From Nostoc sp. S13 (GTDB lineage: Bacteria; Cyanobacteriota; Cyanobacteriia; Cyanobacteriales; Nostocaceae), in the NCBI RefSeq assembly GCF_029379315.1, contig NZ_JAQYWQ010000010.1, positions 1 to 64,000 of the forward strand: a stretch of 64,000 nucleotides of DNA. Direction: 5' to 3'. Both the position numbers and the translations under genes were made by a program. The first letter of the stretch is position 1, and each line of letters begins with the position of its first letter. The notes below the pieces were generated by a model. It had not been told where the DNA came from. It saw only the letters and a program-made list of their open reading frames with translations, and did not search any database. Of the stretch, positions 62,118 through 64,000 are shown one piece after another.

Positions 62118-62351
62118 ATGAACCCAAGGGCTGATTTGTTGACACGTATTACTCAAACTCCTGGTCAGTGTGGTGGTCGTCCTTGTATTAGAGGTATGAG
62201 AATTCGTGTGAGTGACATTTTAGAAATGTTGGCTGAGAATGTCAGTGTTTCTGAGATTTTAGAGGATTTTCCCGATCTCGAACTCGAAGATATCCAAGCC
62301 TGTTTATTGCTCGCAGCAGGGCGAACTGACTTTCCTCGACTGACAGCATGA
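62118..62351 (+). CDS. DUF433 antitoxin-type protein
   Basis: 77 residues. The DUF433 motif is GQCGGRPCIRGMRIRVSDIL and the HTH-like region is ILEDFPDLELEDIQACLLLA. DUF433 proteins are antitoxins usually followed, with a 4-base overlap, by a DUF5615 PIN-like toxin. Here the overlap ATGA is present (62348), but the second frame ends after 13 codons (see next entry). The antitoxin is complete. Confidence 0.85.
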   Translation: MNPRADLLTRITQTPGQCGGRPCIRGMRIRVSDILEMLAENVSVSEILEDFPDLELEDIQACLLLAAGRTDFPRLTA

Positions 62352-62389
62352 AAATTTACAGTGATGTGCGTAGGCGTAGCCCATCGTAG
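62348..62389 (+). pseudogene. Start of the missing DUF433 partner toxin
   Basis: ATG overlapping the DUF433 stop gives MKIYSDV, consistent with the opening strand of DUF5615-type PIN-like toxins (with the first Asp). The following bases TGCGTAGGCGTAGCCCATCG belong to the GC-rich dispersed repeat and the frame closes at TAG. The toxin has been lost or replaced by the repeat. Confidence 0.45.
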
Positions 62390-62612
62390 ACATCGCTTCT
62401 CCATTGCATTGATGTTTTAGCCTTCCACAGGTGCGATCGCACTCAAGACGAAAACGATTGACAACTGCATTCATCACAGTCTCAAATTTATACCTTCTGA
62501 ATGTTCATTAGTTAGTATCTCCGGGAAAGATAAGTATAAGGTGATGCCTTGTCTTCATATTTAACCCGTAGACAAGTACTAACCAAATATTAATCACAAT
62601 CAAGAGTATTTC

Positions 62613-63584
62613 ATGATTCCACTGATTTTGGGTGCTGCGGCTTTGGCAAGCGCTGCTTTCGGAGCTGTAAAAGGTGCTGAAGGCATTGGCAATATGAATC
62701 AGGCAAAGGAAATTGGTGAACAGGCTCAACAAAAATACGAAAGTAGCTTGCAAAACTTAAAAGCAGCCTGGGAAATTACCAACCAGTCAGCAGAAGTCTA
62801 TGGTCAAATGCAGCTTCGTATCAAGCAGGGTACAATTTCAAACTTTATAGATTTTATTGAGAGAATTGGTCAGCAAGCTTCCCAAAACAATCTGGACATT
62901 GTAGCTGAATTAGACATCTCCACTCAGCAAATTCAGGAGTACAAAACAGAAGTTATCAAAGCTGAACAGTGGGTGAAAGGTGGTGTGAAAGCAGCCGTTG
63001 CAGCCTCAGCAGCAGGTTCTAGTGCAATTACTTTAGCAAGGAGTGTAGGTACTGTTACTGTTTCCAGGTTCTTTGGATTGTGGGCTACTGAAGTCGGTAT
63101 CTCACAACTTGGTGGTGCTGCGGCTTGGACTGGAGCCATAGGTTGGTTCGGTGGTGGTAGTATGGCGGTTGGTGGTGCTGTCTTGGGAGGTATTACACTC
63201 GGCCCGGCGTTGATGGTTGGGGGTTTTCAACTTGCTGGTAAGGGTGAGGAAGCTTTGACTAAAGCGCGAGAGTATGAAGCTAATATCAACGTAGAGATTG
63301 CCAATATTCAAGCAGCTCAAGATTTTCTCTTACAGGTTAAACGGCGAACAGTGGAACTTGCTAATTTAGTGTGTAATTTAAACAACCGTGCCAAATCCGC
63401 ACTTCAAGAGCTTGAATCGCAATCTTTTAATCGCGATCGCGATGCTAGCAAATTTCAAGAGGTCGCACTTTTAATTAAAGCACTTGCAGAAATTATGAAA
63501 ATTCCTATTTTAGATAATGAAGCACTGTTAAACCCTGCTACTTTAACCATCCAAGCTAAATACAAAACTCTCGGAGGTATTTAG
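62613..63584 (+). CDS. Unrecognised helical protein with Gly/Ala-rich hydrophobic core
   Basis: 323 residues. A hydrophobic N-terminus (MIPLILGAAALASAAFGAVK) is followed by a long helix (about 30-125). Two Gly/Ala-rich hydrophobic stretches come next (about 128-160 and 168-205; GGAVLGGITLGPALMVGGF), flanked by coiled-coil helices (about 215-290). This helix-hydrophobic hairpin-helix plan is seen in alpha-helical pore-forming proteins and dynamin-like helpers, but no motif allows a name. It is coupled to the next gene (2-base gap), which is its likely partner. Confidence 0.6.
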   Translation: MIPLILGAAALASAAFGAVKGAEGIGNMNQAKEIGEQAQQKYESSLQNLKAAWEITNQSAEVYGQMQLRIKQGTISNFIDFIERIGQQASQNNLDIVAELDISTQQIQEYKTEVIKAEQWVKGGVKAAVAASAAGSSAITLARSVGTVTVSRFFGLWATEVGISQLGGAAAWTGAIGWFGGGSMAVGGAVLGGITLGPALMVGGFQLAGKGEEALTKAREYEANINVEIANIQAAQDFLLQVKRRTVELANLVCNLNNRAKSALQELESQSFNRDRDASKFQEVALLIKALAEIMKIPILDNEALLNPATLTIQAKYKTLGGI

Positions 63585-63586
63585 CA

Positions 63587-64000
63587 ATGGTTTTACCAAG
63601 TATCGGTACAGTATGTACTGCGGTTAACGCCACAAAATCGTTAGTAAGCATTGTTTCGAGTTACAAGCAAATTGGAGAGCAAGAACGGACTAAAAGACGT
63701 GAAATAGCAGCTTTGGAAAAAACCCAATGTGTTGATATAGTTGCTTCAGCTTATAGTGAATATAAGATAATTGCTGAACAGGAACAGACAAACAGACGAG
63801 AGATTGAAGCTTGGAAAAAAGAAACAATCACTAAGATTAACGCCCAGCGAGAGTTGCTGATGGCGTATCTAGATCGCTCTTTTGATGAACGTGCAGAAAA
63901 CTTTCGCGCTTTGTTTGCTGTCATTGATAATGCGATCGCATCTGGCAATAATGACCAACTAGCCCTTACCTTAAACTCAATCACAGAAATAGCTAAATCT
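63587..64000 (+). CDS. Coiled-coil partner protein, cut by the window end
   Basis: ATG 63587 opens MVLPSIGTVCTAVNATKSLV; 138 codons lie in the window without a stop. Two imperfect repeats occur: YKQIGEQERTKRREIAALEK and YKIIAEQEQTNRREIEAWKK, followed by a charged helix (RELLMAYLDRSFDERAENFR). It starts 2 bases after the preceding stop and is preceded by GGAGGTATTTAGCA (GGAGG 8 bases upstream). Not recognised; probably acts with the preceding protein. Confidence 0.6.
   Translation, partial: MVLPSIGTVCTAVNATKSLVSIVSSYKQIGEQERTKRREIAALEKTQCVDIVASAYSEYKIIAEQEQTNRREIEAWKKETITKINAQRELLMAYLDRSFDERAENFRALFAVIDNAIASGNNDQLALTLNSITEIAKS

Overview
The window reads as chromosome of a filamentous, heterocyst-type cyanobacterium of the Nostoc/Anabaena group. 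Reasons seen in the sequence: very frequent GCGATCGC (HIP1) sites, short heptanucleotide tandem repeats of the GGGGCAT type, many small inverted-repeat elements, and oxygenic-phototroph genes (psb27, ndhF, ndhD, an RbcR-type LysR regulator, cofH, an NnrU/Z-ISO-like protein). No rRNA, tRNA or CRISPR array was recognised. Species-level assignment is not possible from the window alone.

Layout. 1-3.3 kb: HxlR regulator, DUF3153-type lipoprotein, TPR membrane protein, argB. 3.5-4.9 kb: a decaying patch with a retropepsin-like gene carrying an in-frame stop and a pentapeptide-repeat gene split by a small inverted-repeat element. 5-15.1 kb: Uma2 protein, aroK, LapA-domain protein, ubiX, an RNase R-type exonuclease, an unrecognised two-gene repeat-domain locus (second gene with an in-frame stop) and clpP. 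15.5-21.1 kb: a thioredoxin-domain YyaL-type protein and mobA, followed by an internally deleted P450, a TetR regulator and a chimeric duplicate of yyaL/mobA pieces. 21.3-27.1 kb: a GC-rich, probably imported chloramphenicol-phosphotransferase-like gene, a GH10-like protein, a siderophore/cobalamin-type binding lipoprotein, and an amidase pseudogene cut by an IS701-type element and by a MITE. 27.4-31.5 kb: an iron cluster on the minus strand (multicopper oxidase, HHH lipoprotein, ferritin-like protein, FTR1 permease). 31.9-34.4 kb: DUF1636 gene with an in-frame amber codon, a new-looking membrane protein and a CbtB-type protein behind a candidate cobalamin riboswitch. 35-43.6 kb: cofH, PAP2 phosphatase, psb27, polA, a HAD hydrolase, and a DALR-domain protein whose reading frame contains the heptamer repeat. 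43.9-50 kb: Crp-type regulator and a probable operon of a zinc-ribbon Ser/Thr kinase with three membrane-anchored solute-binding proteins that share one N-terminal anchor. 50.3-60.6 kb: rbcR-type regulator, NnrU-like protein, thioredoxin, ndhF and ndhD, the last two separated by a 3.4-kb island with a toxin-antitoxin pair, small regulators and a copy of the ndhF 3' end. 60.7-64 kb: Uma2 protein, an orphan DUF433 antitoxin, and an unrecognised pair of helical proteins running off the window.

How it works together. The iron cluster fits oxidase-coupled Fe uptake and storage. The ndhF/ndhD/rbcR block belongs to photosynthetic electron flow and carbon-acquisition control. The kinase plus binding-protein block looks like a surface-sensing module. 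The most striking general property is gene decay: about a dozen broken genes by nonsense codons, MITE/IS insertion, internal deletion or partial duplication stand beside intact housekeeping genes.
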